Origin: Halostagnicola kamekurae
GTDB lineage: Archaea > Halobacteriota > Halobacteria > Halobacteriales > Natrialbaceae
DNA length: 64,000 nt
Direction: 5' to 3'
NCBI RefSeq assembly: GCF_900116205.1
Contig: NZ_FOZS01000005.1
Coordinates: 1 to 64,000, forward strand
A model generated the notes under the pieces. The model ran no database searches. It saw only the letters and a list, made by a program, of their open reading frames with translations, and was not told the origin of the DNA. Shown piece by piece: positions 26,041 through 35,469 of this stretch. The translations under genes were made by a program, and so were the position numbers. Numbering within the stretch: the first letter of the stretch is position 1; each line of letters opens with the position of its first letter.

Positions 26041-26690
26041 CGAACCGCGTGACAGCGACGGCTTTGATACCGAAGTCAAAGCTGTCTATCCTGATCGCGG
26101 ATTCTACAACGGCAAGTGTCTCACGCTGCTCCAAGTACACAACCACACCTATATTGTCCCCGATCATCCAGTGGATGAGGCGATTCATCTGGAACTCTCG
26201 AAATGGTGGAGTCGCATCATTCAACACGACTTGACAGGGAAACTCAACGGTCCCAGCTGGACCATGGATTTCCCGTCTATATCGACTGTACGTACCTGAA
26301 TGGACGATATAACAAGCACGGCGTGGGGTGTTCAGCGGTGTAGCCGTGACGCGCCATTCATCGAGGCTTCACGCGACGCTCGACACCACTACAGCAAATG
26401 CTTCGGTATAGAATCGAGTTATCGCTTGTCTGATCAGGTGATAGCGACGACAACGACACGAGACGCGGCGGTCAGACTATACTGTTTTTCGTAGTGAGTT
26501 TGCGCTACAGGACGTTTGGCGCTATCTACACTACGAATATGTGACGACGCCCCGCGGAGGCGGGCGTCGCCTCTGGTGGTGGCCATACAAGGAGTTCGTC
26601 AACATGATTCGCCGGGCTACGTGGGCAGCCCTCGCGGTGCGTCGGGTCGTCCCTGAAAACTGGCAACCTAACGACCGGTTCTACCGGTAA
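26041..26690 (+). pseudogene. Second transposase relic (other family), multiply broken
   Basis: Fragments in several frames: AVYPDRGFYNGKCLTLLQVH, FPVYIDCTYLNGRYNKHGVG, ARHHYSKCFGIESSYRLSDQ, VIATTTTRDAAVRL and VWRYLHYEYVTTPRRGGRRL, ending NDRFYR. The D-RGFY-N and F-IESSYR segments look like the second Asp and the Glu regions of a haloarchaeal IS4-like (possibly ISH3-group) transposase. The N-terminus is absent. Confidence 0.65.
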
Positions 26691-26956
26691 TCACTGACCG
26701 GGGACGACGCCTTGTGAGTGGCTACGCTATCGTGCCGGCGGCTGACCGACGTCGCCGACAGCTCCGTCTTCGATTAGCGTTGTTCAACCGCTATAGACAA
26801 CTCATCGCGACAGAACAGGTGGCTCAGGTCAGGCTAACTGGCGATGCTTTGTGAGGTACTGAGAATGGGTGATTGATCAGAGGCCACTGGAAATACGGAT
26901 TCCCGGCTCTGTTGAAATCCTTAGTGAGTTACAGGTTCAGTCGGTAGTTTGAGTAG

Positions 26957-27773
26957 ATGCAGACCCTCCCAAAGTCTCGGTTGCTCCGATTTGTCGAGGA
27001 AGCATTTCAGTTAGCGAAACGTGCCGTAGCTCGATACTCCTCGAAGTTCTCGAAACAACGCTACACGCTCCATCAGCACATCGTTCTCCTCTGTCTCAAG
27101 GTTCGGAAGAACACGACCTATCGTACACTCCTCGACGAACTCATCGAGATGCCCCGTATCCGGAACGCGATGAATCTCACTGAACTCCCTGCGCCGTCTA
27201 CGCTATGCAAAGCGTTCAACAGACTTGATATGGCTGTCTGGCGAGTGCTGCTCAATCTCTCTGTTTCACTGCTCCCGACCAACGGCGTTGCGGGGATCGA
27301 TGCTTCGGGATTCGACCGCAGTCACGCCTCAAAACACTACACGAAACGAACCAAACCCACGATTCAGCAACTCAACACTGCTGGTCGGTTCCAAAGTGAA
27401 CGCAGTCCTTGATTTACACGTGACGACGACACGAAAACACGATAGCCAGATCGCTCCGTCGTTGATCAAACGTAACCCCGAAACTATCGACATCCTGATT
27501 GGGGACAAAGGCTACGACGACCAGAAAATCAGACGGCTTGCCCGCCAACACGAGGTTCGCCCACTGATCAAGCATCGTGAGTTCCCATCGCTCCACAAGG
27601 CATGGAACGCACGCATAGACGCTGATCTCTACGGCCAGCGGAGTCAATCCGAGACTGTCAATCCCACGCTCAAGCGAAAGTACGGTGCATTCGTCCGCTC
27701 ACGACGCTGGTGGAAACAGTTCCGTGAACTCACCATTGCCTGTCTCATTCATAATGTAGACCGATCACTTTGA
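26957..27773 (+). pseudogene. IS5-family transposase with one frameshift
   Basis: Frame one (26957 on, MQTLPKSRLLRFVEEAFQLA) holds the N-terminus and first Asp box (GIDASGFDRSHASKHYTKRT). A shift near 27385 moves to the frame with AVLDLHVTTTRKHDSQ, the second Asp box (ILIGDKGYDD), the Glu box (SETVNPTLKRKYG) and the C-terminus IACLIHNVDRSL. A single indel would restore it. IS5 elements can use programmed frameshifting, but no slippery run is evident at the junction, so it is called a pseudogene. Confidence 0.82.
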
Positions 27774-27955
27774 ACGGTCAATACAGATGGTGGAGTTATC
27801 CGGATGTGCTAAAACTACGTATACACTGTCAAGAATGTCTCGCTGAACACAGGGTAAAGGTTGCTGAGGTAAATTTCCATCTCTCTATATAATCTCAGAA
27901 GTCAGATGGTAAATCCATGATAGTTCGTGCTACATGGGGTTCAAGGGCCCATTGA

Positions 27956-28477
27956 TCAATCCCCGTTGTAGTCGTTATCTGGGGTGCAGAGATCGTCTTC
28001 CAGCCGTTCAGAGAGGGAATTACACCTTTCAAACCACAGTCGAATTCCGTTGTTCGGAGTCAAATCAGCAACCGCAGCGTAACAGTCAATCTCTTGCTCC
28101 GCTTCTTGCTCTTGGTCGGAAGACCGAATCGCATCGCCGTTACCAACCAGCACAGAAGCCGTACTCTCGTGGCCTTTTAATTGTACTTCTATGCGATACT
28201 GGCCCGGCTTAGATGGCCAGCCACAATCGGTAGTCGTATCGGGGACGACTCCTCCCCCCACTTCATATGCATCTAATTCTTCAGTTGTCGAGAAGACCGA
28301 CTCCTCGTTGTCATACACCTCAATGTGAGCAACTTGGGGTTGTTGAGTCTGATTCGTCACCGCGATGCGACCCAGATACACGTCCTGTCCGTCAAAAAAG
28401 GATAGACATCCTCCAGTCCCTCCGGCGAGAGCCGAAGAAACAACAGCAAGCATTACGCGCCGTCTCATAGTTGTCAC
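27956..28477 (-). CDS. Haloarchaeal lipoprotein, passenger gene
   Basis: 173 aa. The N-terminus MRRRVMLAVVSSALAGGTGG followed by Cys is a signal peptide with lipobox GGC, and consecutive Arg residues suggest Tat export. The mature part has VYLGRIAVTNQTQQPQVAHI and a PGQYRIEVQL strand, the Ig-like pattern of small haloarchaeal surface lipoproteins. Function unknown. It is transcribed toward the transposase and lies entirely between the two inverted ends, so it would move with the element. A start at 28468 is equally possible. Confidence 0.7.
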   Translation of the reverse strand: MTTMRRRVMLAVVSSALAGGTGGCLSFFDGQDVYLGRIAVTNQTQQPQVAHIEVYDNEESVFSTTEELDAYEVGGGVVPDTTTDCGWPSKPGQYRIEVQLKGHESTASVLVGNGDAIRSSDQEQEAEQEIDCYAAVADLTPNNGIRLWFERCNSLSERLEDDLCTPDNDYNGD

Positions 28478-28821
28478 ATTGACTGTCCTATGGAAAGATG
28501 AGCTTTGTGACTCGTCTACCCATGTGGATGATAGGTTCTACTGCCTTCTACGTTGCTGTCGTCGTATTAGATGCGCTTGTATTCAGTCCACCTATGAATA
28601 GTACCTCTCTGAGGATTCGTGTGCAACGGAATAGTGTTCGCTCTCACCACTATATGGCTGTGTGAGCGCACCTGAGTAGATGATACACCTAGAAGAGTCC
28701 AGGATTTCATTGACCGACAACTATTGAATTGACGATAAGTGCTTTCTGGGATCTAAGTGTTCAGTATACAGCTCTCATTGACCGGCTGTTTCAGGCGGAA
28801 ATATATCTGAAGAATAGGATT
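28478..28821. other. Non-coding right part of the passenger element
   Basis: Upstream region of the lipoprotein gene up to the right inverted end. AT-rich with no gene; probably includes the lipoprotein promoter. Confidence 0.35.
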
Positions 28822-28882
28822 TCAACAGAGCCAGATTCCCACATCTCCTGAAACCAGTGCTGTGGGCGTCATTACTGGCTAC

Positions 28883-29677
28883 TTACCGTCCCATCCACTC
28901 GGGTTCGATGTCTTCCCGAAATGCTCGGACTCCCTCTTCGTGGTCGTCTGTGTAACGGAGTGCGCGAGATGTCCGGTGTTCGTATAATCGCCCGAGTTCC
29001 CGGTCCGTCGCGAATGAGGCGTTTACGGCGTCTTTGACCGCCTGAACGGCGAGTGGTGGTTTCTCAGAAATGGTCCGTACGAATTTTATAACATGGTTGT
29101 TCAGGTTGTCTGCTGGGACACTTTCGTTTACAATACCGTCTCGTTTGGCCTCCTCGGCACTGATATGCTTACCGGTCATACACAGCTCCTTCGCACGGCT
29201 TGGTCCGGCCAACTCCGCTAGTCGTTGTGTTCCACCACCACCAGGAATAATTCCGAGATCGATCTCTGGCTGTCCGAGCGTGCTCCGCTCGCTAGCAAAT
29301 CGGAAATCACAGGACAGTGCCATCTCAAGTCCGCCACCAAGACAGTAGCCGTCAATCTTCGCGATAACGGGACGCGAGAATTCCTCGGCGAGCTCGTATT
29401 CTCCACCGGGTTTGGATACGCCGGCGGGAACGTCGTGCGAGTCGTTCACGTCTGCGCCTACGGAGAAGGCCCGATCCCCCGCTCCGTTGACGATAACGGC
29501 ACGAATGTCGTGTCCTTCTTCAATCCGATCCTGCAGTTCACGAAAACAGGTCGCGTACTCGCGTCGAAGCTGCTTCGAAAGCGCGTTGAGCGACTCCGGT
29601 CTATCGAGTGTGATTGTTCCGTACTTTAGCTCTTGATCGAAAGACCAGCGAATGGTCTCGAAATTAGTATCCAGCAT
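28883..29677 (-). CDS. Enoyl-CoA hydratase / isomerase (crotonase)
   Basis: 264 aa. The crotonase core is complete: oxyanion-hole residues in AFSVGADVND and CLGGGLEMALSCD, and both catalytic Glu equivalents (GGGLEMA and LGQPEIDLGIIPGGGGTQRL). It would hydrate a trans-2-enoyl-CoA to the 3-hydroxyacyl-CoA in the cytoplasm. The C-terminal helix (EHRTSRALRYTDDHEEGVRAF) is typical. It is divergent from the MmgE/PrpD gene with a 160-bp AT-rich gap that probably holds both promoters. Confidence 0.9.
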   Translation of the reverse strand: MLDTNFETIRWSFDQELKYGTITLDRPESLNALSKQLRREYATCFRELQDRIEEGHDIRAVIVNGAGDRAFSVGADVNDSHDVPAGVSKPGGEYELAEEFSRPVIAKIDGYCLGGGLEMALSCDFRFASERSTLGQPEIDLGIIPGGGGTQRLAELAGPSRAKELCMTGKHISAEEAKRDGIVNESVPADNLNNHVIKFVRTISEKPPLAVQAVKDAVNASFATDRELGRLYEHRTSRALRYTDDHEEGVRAFREDIEPEWMGR

Positions 29678-29837
29678 CTGAATTATCGTTTACGAGAAGC
29701 GGAAAATAGCATACCGATTCCTCCTATATTTTCCGTGAAGGGTATACTTAAATAATATAAATCTCTCCATGGAGGACTTTGAATACCAATGCAGAAAGGT
29801 GCCAAAGGTTTAATATATCCATCGATCATCGGTGTAT

Positions 29838-31202
29838 ATGGCGTATCAAGAAGCGGCTGTCGTCGACCAGCTTGCTGATTTTGTAGCCGAACTGCACTTC
29901 GAGGACCTGTCTGAAGACACTGTACATACCGTGGAGCGGGCGTTCGTCGATACGGTCGGTGTGGCGCTCGCCGGTCTTGAGGAACCGGCGGGTGAAAAGG
30001 CGTGTGCTGCGTTCGGTACGACCGCTGCACTGTTTTCAGATGTCCGCTCCGCAAACGAGCGTGCGCTCGCGATTGGTACTGCGAGTCATGCGCTGGACTA
30101 CGACGACCTCTCGTGGTCAATGGATGGGCATCCGAGCGTGACGCTTGTCCCGCCGCTGCTAGCAGTCATTCCCGAGACAGTGGCATCCGGTCGTGACATT
30201 ATCACAGCATTTGTGGCCGGTTACGAAACGGAGTGTGCGATCGCATACCCGGTCATCCCGACACACTATAAGTCGGGATGGCACGCCACGGCAACGTTTG
30301 GGGTCTTCGGTGCGACTGCTGCAGTCGCAAAGCTTCTTGATCTTGGCCGGACGGAGATGCGAGAGGCAATCGCAATCGCGGCCTCAATGGCCTCGGGAAC
30401 GAAGGAGAACTTCGGTTCGATGACAAAGCCCCTCCATGCGGGTCTCGCGGCTCGGTCCGGTGTCACTGCTTCCAAGCTGGCGGCGAACGGATTTACAGGT
30501 GGAGACTCCGCCTTCGAAGGCGATGCAGGTTTCTGGGCGCTATATGCTGACGGCCCAGAAGCCGAATTTTCGATCGGTGACGGACTTCAACTTGAACAGT
30601 ATGGTTTACAATTGAAAGCATACCCTTGCTGTTACTTCACTCACGCCAGTATCGCTGCCACGGAAGAGTTACAAGAGAACCATAGCATCGATCCGAACGA
30701 CATTGACACGGTCGAGGTCCTGACGTCGGCCGCTGCAGACGATGCACTCCAGTATGACAATCCGGACGTCCCAAGTGAGGGAAAATTCTCGATGCCGTAC
30801 GTCATTGCGAGTACGCTGGTGACCGGTCGGGTTACTCTCTCAACGTTTGAACCGGAACACTTTGGGAACGAAGCGGTTCGAGAGATGATGGACCGTGTCG
30901 AGTTCATCGTCGATGAGAATCTACCGTACAATGCGAACAGCGGTACGGTCCGTATTACAACCGCGAATGGAACGTACGAGAAGCATCGAAAATATCCTCC
31001 TGGGACGTATCACGATCCGCTTTCCAAAGCAGAACTGCATGAGAAGTTTTACGAGTGTACCGAACGAGTTATCCCCCAGGAAACTGCTGACGCGGTCTAC
31101 GAACAGTTGGTATCGCTTTCGGAACACTCTTCGGTCACCGGGTTAGCGATTGAGTCTACCGGCTGTGTTGAATCACTAGGTGACGACGGGATAGGTCGAT
31201 AA
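29838..31202 (+). CDS. MmgE/PrpD family protein
   Basis: 454 aa from ATG 29838; a GTG at 29832 is also in frame, but TTTAATATATCC ends about 22 nt before 29838, fitting a leaderless start. It has the family signatures VERAFVDTVGVALAG, ASHALDYDD, GWHATATFGVFGA and a C-terminal NSGTVRITTANGTYEKHRKYPPG. The family includes 2-methylcitrate dehydratase (PrpD), cis-aconitate decarboxylase and enzymes acting on branched acids. No methylcitrate synthase or lyase is nearby, so 2-methylcitrate is not assumed as substrate. Confidence 0.88.
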   Translation: MAYQEAAVVDQLADFVAELHFEDLSEDTVHTVERAFVDTVGVALAGLEEPAGEKACAAFGTTAALFSDVRSANERALAIGTASHALDYDDLSWSMDGHPSVTLVPPLLAVIPETVASGRDIITAFVAGYETECAIAYPVIPTHYKSGWHATATFGVFGATAAVAKLLDLGRTEMREAIAIAASMASGTKENFGSMTKPLHAGLAARSGVTASKLAANGFTGGDSAFEGDAGFWALYADGPEAEFSIGDGLQLEQYGLQLKAYPCCYFTHASIAATEELQENHSIDPNDIDTVEVLTSAAADDALQYDNPDVPSEGKFSMPYVIASTLVTGRVTLSTFEPEHFGNEAVREMMDRVEFIVDENLPYNANSGTVRITTANGTYEKHRKYPPGTYHDPLSKAELHEKFYECTERVIPQETADAVYEQLVSLSEHSSVTGLAIESTGCVESLGDDGIGR

Positions 31203-31254
31203 ATCAAAGGTGTTGAAGCGGGTGGCTACGAGTGTCTATGGCAGCACTGTTTAG

Positions 31255-31997
31255 ATATGAGTTTGAGGAATGAGCAGGTGGTGGCGAGAAGTACTCATGC
31301 AACTCACCAACCTGGTCAGAGAGAGCTTAGACGTGGATTGTGATGAGATTTGGGAAAATGAGCGCACCCCAACCACCTTGACGGGTGTCGAGGTGCGCCT
31401 GTATTCGATGGGATTGTCTGTTCGGAAGGCCGTCGCAGTCCTCGAATTACTCGGTATTGGTCGTTCTCACGATGCAATTTGGAACTTGACGCACAAACCG
31501 TCGGCGGGTTGCGGTCGATGAGAAACAGATCGAGGTCAACGATGAGAACAAGTGGTTGTACACCGTGATTGACACAGAATCGAAGCCCTTCTCCAAAGCG
31601 ACGTGTTTAGCTGTCCCCAGAACGTCTCGCGTTCTGGTGTGCGAACGAGACGCACAGCGTCTCGCCAACGCCGCGGGGTCAGTTCCGCGGCGGCGTTCTT
31701 GCATCGACTTGCCGAGAAACACGAAATTGACGGACAGAGTTTCTCGTTGATGCTGGCGGCTATCTGACTGCCCTCGCGCGTCATGGATTGACCGGTCAGC
31801 TCAACTACAGCGATCGAAACCACGTCGAAAAGTGGTTTCAGACTCTCTCAATGCGGATCGACCGCTTTCACTCGTTCTGTCGGGGAAGTTCAGTCAGTGC
31901 AAGACACTGGTTCAGACGCTTCAGACACCACTATAACCACAATCGCCCGAATCAGGCACTCAATGGTCGAACACTAGGTGAGGAGGTGCTGAACTAG
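31255..31997 (+). pseudogene. IS6-family transposase, broken
   Basis: Segments VEVRLYSMGLSVRKAVAVLE, RVAVDEKQIEVNDENKWLY, VDAGGYLTALARHGLTGQLN and HVEKWFQTLSMRIDRFHSF are the HTH, first Asp, second Asp and Glu regions of an IS6 transposase, but they lie in different frames and the HTH-to-first-Asp link is deleted. The segment between the first and second Asp boxes is rearranged. The C-terminus QALNGRTLGEEVLN is intact. Confidence 0.85.
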
Positions 31998-32276
31998 ACA
32001 GTGCCAACCGGACCCTTTAGTATCGAAAGCAGTTATAGAACCTCCTCATGTTCATTACCGGTTGACTATGCGATATTGATAAACGATCGTAGAGAGCCCA
32101 TCGTCGTGAATGTACTTTTCTACCTCCAACCATCAACATGTTAATGTATGCTCTCTCATAGACTATTAATAGTTCGGTAGATCCGATCGGCTAGAGTTGA
32201 GCAAGCTCGGTCACCGGTTTTCGGCCCCGAAATAGAAGTCGATACGAATATTAGCTACTATCCTCTCAATTGATCT
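31998..32276. other. Intergenic, no gene seen
   Basis: AT-rich spacer upstream of the permease. A TATA-like ACGAATATTAGC lies near 32250. Confidence 0.35.
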
Positions 32277-33713
32277 GTGAACGCATTCGGTAGGACCGAC
32301 TTTGAGAAAACATCAGCGCTGGGACTCACTTGCGCCATCGCAGTGCTCGCAATCGGTGTTCTCACTCCCTTTGAGATCCTCGAGTACGAAGTGCAACTCG
32401 TCTTCTCGATTTTCTTTGCAACAGTGTTACTATGGATTACGAAACCAGTCCCGTACACGATCTCGAGCGTTCTATGTGTAATTCTACTCTACGCGCTCGG
32501 CGTGACATCGTCTTTCGAGGAGGCGACAGTCGGATTTGCGTCGACACTCGTGTTTTTCATGGTCTTGCTCTTGCTCATTGGCAAGAGCGTCCCGAAAGTC
32601 GGGCTCGATAAATGGATTGCCAATCTTCTGGTGTCTCCCGGGAGCACGCCCCAGAAGTCGATCTACCGACTTGCTGCTACACTTCTCTTTCTGGCGTTCC
32701 TCATGCCGTCTGGAACAGCGCGGACAGCGACATTCTTCCCTATTGTTGATCAGATAAACAAGTTGTATAACATTGACGATGACAGCTCGTTCCGTCGGTT
32801 AGCGTACTATGTACTCGGTCATCTGAATCCGGTCGGTTCACTGGCGCTGATGACTGGCGGTGGAATGGCGGTTACGACTGCCGAGCTGACCAATTCGATC
32901 GTCCGTCCGATCACGTGGGTCGAGTGGGCGTTCTACATGATTCCGCCGATTATCCTCCTATTCAGTATTAGCATTGCCGCAGCGAGTTTCACGTACGATG
33001 TCGATGACGATCACGAACTTCACATGTGTGAAGTCCGGGCTGACGGTTCGACGAACGGTATCGACGGCAATACGAAATCGCTCACGAACGATCAGCTAAT
33101 CGTTGTCGGAACACTCCTCGTTGCAACCTGTCTTTGGATCATCGGCTCGTTCGTCGGTGTCCCGTCAATCCTCCCCGCGATGCTCGTCGTCCTCGTGTTC
33201 TCGCTACCGGGCGTTCGTATAATCACTGCCAAGGAAATTCGTAACATCAACTGGGGAGTTATCTTTCTAATAGGCGCGATGCTCTCGCTGCTCAACGTCA
33301 TGCAGGACCTGAACGCATTCGATTTCCTCGTTATCAGTCTCGCGTCTTTCCTGCCGATGGACGCATCGACTTCGGTTGTCCTCTTCTTACTCTTCCTCGT
33401 TGCCGTTCTCATTCGGACGGCGTTCTCTTCGGTCTCTGCGTCGTTCCTCGTGATGTTTCCGATTCTTCTCGAGTTCGCATCACTGCTAGAGATAAAACCG
33501 CTGTATCTCTCATTCGGACTCTCAATTCTCCTAATGTCGGGCACATTTCTCCCGTTCAATAATCCGACTGTACTGATAGCGTACGAAAAAGGACCGCTCA
33601 CAACGGCCGAAGTCGCCTTGCTCGGAGCGTTCACATTAACATTCGGATTCGTCGTCGTCGCGCTTAGTTGGACAATATATTGGCCGCTTGTAGACGCCGT
33701 TGCGCCCATGTAG
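32277..33713 (+). CDS. SLC13/DASS family anion permease
   Basis: 478 aa, GTG start, about 11-12 membrane segments. The two Ser/Asn-Thr substrate-binding hairpins of the DASS family appear as MPSGTARTATFFPI and FLPFNNPTVLIAYE, in the usual half-repeat positions. Members import di- and tricarboxylates or sulfate with Na+. With nearby CoA enzymes and the PrpD protein, a carboxylate is the likely substrate. The acidic, Asn-rich loop around residues 240-265 is cytoplasmic and variable in the family. Confidence 0.85.
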   Translation: MNAFGRTDFEKTSALGLTCAIAVLAIGVLTPFEILEYEVQLVFSIFFATVLLWITKPVPYTISSVLCVILLYALGVTSSFEEATVGFASTLVFFMVLLLLIGKSVPKVGLDKWIANLLVSPGSTPQKSIYRLAATLLFLAFLMPSGTARTATFFPIVDQINKLYNIDDDSSFRRLAYYVLGHLNPVGSLALMTGGGMAVTTAELTNSIVRPITWVEWAFYMIPPIILLFSISIAAASFTYDVDDDHELHMCEVRADGSTNGIDGNTKSLTNDQLIVVGTLLVATCLWIIGSFVGVPSILPAMLVVLVFSLPGVRIITAKEIRNINWGVIFLIGAMLSLLNVMQDLNAFDFLVISLASFLPMDASTSVVLFLLFLVAVLIRTAFSSVSASFLVMFPILLEFASLLEIKPLYLSFGLSILLMSGTFLPFNNPTVLIAYEKGPLTTAEVALLGAFTLTFGFVVVALSWTIYWPLVDAVAPM

Positions 33714-34079
33714 GCTGATAGTTCTCGGAGTGCTGGAATCGCCGTGTTATGACAACTGCAGCACTTCACCGTCAGGCCGAAGTTCAATACGTTCAGCACG
33801 CACGAGAGTAGCCGTCATTTTGACGAACTACCGGTCGGTGAACTGATCGACCGCCATTCGGTAGGTGTCTGCATCAACGCTATTGTTTCGAAACCATCCC
33901 GGTCCATAGTCGACAATTATTGACGTCAGTGGACTCGGCAGTATTATTGTCCGTCGCGATCATACTGATCGCTGCCTTCCGAACGCCTTCGTCGTGTGAG
34001 GTGTGTTCACGAAACCGCCCGAAAGCGACTAAAACACCCTGAAAACCCCTCCTCTCAGATTATTGTATAATCCCACCTG
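33714..34079. other. Intergenic, no gene seen
   Basis: No convincing frame on either strand. It separates the permease from a transposase relic. Confidence 0.35.
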
Positions 34080-34245
34080 AACAGGACGCTGACTCCCTCT
34101 ACTACGAGCCCTACAACGAGTCGTATCCGGTCATCTGCTTCGGCGAGTCCAGCAAGCACTTCGTGGCCACGAACGCAACCCGTATCAATCATCACTACAA
34201 ACGCAACGGGAACTGCGGGTACATCTTGCCACAATACCGTTGATT
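34080..34245 (+). pseudogene. IS630-like transposase fragment
   Basis: A plus-strand reading gives YYEPYNESYPVICFGESSKH followed by FVATNATRINHHYKRNGNCG, close to the YPVVC-DE-S-Q and YERNGT segment around the first catalytic acid of IS630-family transposases; the expected DE reads GE here. Only about 55 residues remain. Confidence 0.55.
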
Positions 34246-34247
34246 AG

Positions 34248-34439
34248 GTGAGCGAACGTCGAAATTACCAAGCAGAGACGTATCACGAAGTGACCGATCG
34301 GATATGTGATTTCTGCCGGCCACCTCGACACCGTGACCATATAGAGGTTGGAGAAGTCTACCTTAGCGCCTTCGGAGAACTACTCGTCCGAACCCTACAT
34401 AAACCGATAGGGTTTGATCTTTGGCTCGACGACTTATGA
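34248..34439 (+). CDS. Small ORF of uncertain status
   Basis: 63 codons from GTG at 34248, MSERRNYQAETYHEVTDRIC to FDLWLDDL. Composition is haloarchaeal enough to be coding, but it lies between a transposase fragment and a gene end and has no recognisable domain. It could equally be transposon debris. Confidence 0.25.
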   Translation: MSERRNYQAETYHEVTDRICDFCRPPRHRDHIEVGEVYLSAFGELLVRTLHKPIGFDLWLDDL

Positions 34440-34493
34440 ATGCGGTTGTCAGTGCACAGCGCCTGGTACGGGAAGAAACGATTCTCAACCGCC

Positions 34494-35366
34494 CTAATCG
34501 CTGCTCGTACGGATGCGTTCGCCGTCTTCCCAGACGTAGTAACCCTCGCCGGTCTTCTTGCCGAGTTTGCCCGCGCGGACCTTTCGGCGCAACGACTGCG
34601 GCGGCTTAAATCGTTCGCCGAGTTCTTTGCGGAGGTATTCGGCGATGTGCAGGCGGACGTCGAGTCCGACGTGGTCGGTCAGTTCGATGGGCCCCATCGG
34701 ATGACCGTAGCCAATCTCCATCCCTTCGTCGATGTCCGCTGGGCTGGCGACGCCCTCCTCAACCATCCGGATCGCCTCGAGGCCGAACGCGACGCCCAGC
34801 CGAGAGGTCGCGAAGCCGGCCGTGTCGCAGACGACGACGTCTTCCTTCTCTATTCCCTGAACATAGTCGACGGCGAACTCTTCGGTGTGGTCGTTGGTCT
34901 GCTCGGCGACGACGATCTCAACTAGATCCATGATATGGGGTGGATTGAAGAAGTGCAGTCCCACCGCGCGCTCGGGAAATTCAAGTACGCTGGCCATCTC
35001 TGTGACCGACAGAGAGGAGGTATTCGAGGCGATTACGGTGTCCTCGCTGGTCGCCGCCTCGACATCCGAGAAGACCTCTTGCTTCAGGTCCATATCCTCG
35101 GGGACCGCCTCAACTACCAAATCGGCGTCATCGACCGCTGCCTCGAGATCAGTCGTCCCCTCGATGCGCCCAAGGGTTTTCTCCATCTCTGCCTCGGTAA
35201 ACTTGTCTCTGTCGACGCCGCCCTGAAGGTTCTCGCGAATCCCCTCAAGGCCGTCCTCGACGAGGTTTTCCTCGATGTCTCGCAGGACCATATCGTGGCC
35301 CGCCATTGCTGAGACCTGTGTGATTCCGTGGCCCATACTCCCGGCTCCAAGGACTGTGATTCGCAT
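34494..35366 (-). CDS. 3-hydroxyacyl-CoA dehydrogenase
   Basis: 290 aa, a full-length single-domain enzyme. N-terminal NAD-binding Rossmann motif GAGSMGHG, then catalytic-domain signatures ASNTSSLSVTEMA, GLHFFNPPHIMDLVEIV (catalytic His), CDTAGFATSRLG, and C-terminal YGHPMGPIELTDHVGLDV. It oxidises (S)-3-hydroxyacyl-CoA to 3-ketoacyl-CoA with NAD+. It is downstream (about 100 nt) of the thiolase-fold/DUF35 and thiolase genes on the same strand, so the three give the second half of a beta-oxidation cycle. Confidence 0.93.
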   Translation of the reverse strand: MRITVLGAGSMGHGITQVSAMAGHDMVLRDIEENLVEDGLEGIRENLQGGVDRDKFTEAEMEKTLGRIEGTTDLEAAVDDADLVVEAVPEDMDLKQEVFSDVEAATSEDTVIASNTSSLSVTEMASVLEFPERAVGLHFFNPPHIMDLVEIVVAEQTNDHTEEFAVDYVQGIEKEDVVVCDTAGFATSRLGVAFGLEAIRMVEEGVASPADIDEGMEIGYGHPMGPIELTDHVGLDVRLHIAEYLRKELGERFKPPQSLRRKVRAGKLGKKTGEGYYVWEDGERIRTSSD

Positions 35367-35469
35367 ACATCAGAAAGCATTGTATACTGTGAAAAGGATT
35401 CCCCTTCTCTATCGGCGAGATGCACATACGCAAAAAATTTATAATGTATACTCTGGTAATATATTCAAC

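Larger units (their letters stand above)
26905..28832 (+). mobile_element. IS5-type element of 1.9 kb carrying a lipoprotein gene
   Basis: Inverted ends GGCTCTGTTGAAATCCT (26905) and AGGATTTCAACAGAGCC (ending 28832) are near-perfect. They are flanked by GGATTCCC (26897-26904) and AGATTCCC (28833-28840), an 8-bp duplication with one mismatch. Inside are an IS5 transposase (frameshifted) and a divergent lipoprotein gene. No second end is found directly after the transposase, so the whole 1928 bp behaves as one unit. Haloarchaeal IS5 elements of this group are usually near 1 kb, so the extra 0.9 kb is a passenger. An alternative is two ends from different copies, which the matching flanks argue against. 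Confidence 0.65.

Noticed and set aside
26957-27773. Programmed frameshift to make an active IS5 transposase
   Set aside because: No slippery A- or T-run is seen at the frame junction near 27385, and the intact relative at 7.9 kb is a single frame.
29838-31202. 2-methylcitrate dehydratase assignment for the MmgE/PrpD protein
   Set aside because: The family is functionally broad and no methylcitrate synthase or lyase gene is nearby, so only the family name is given.
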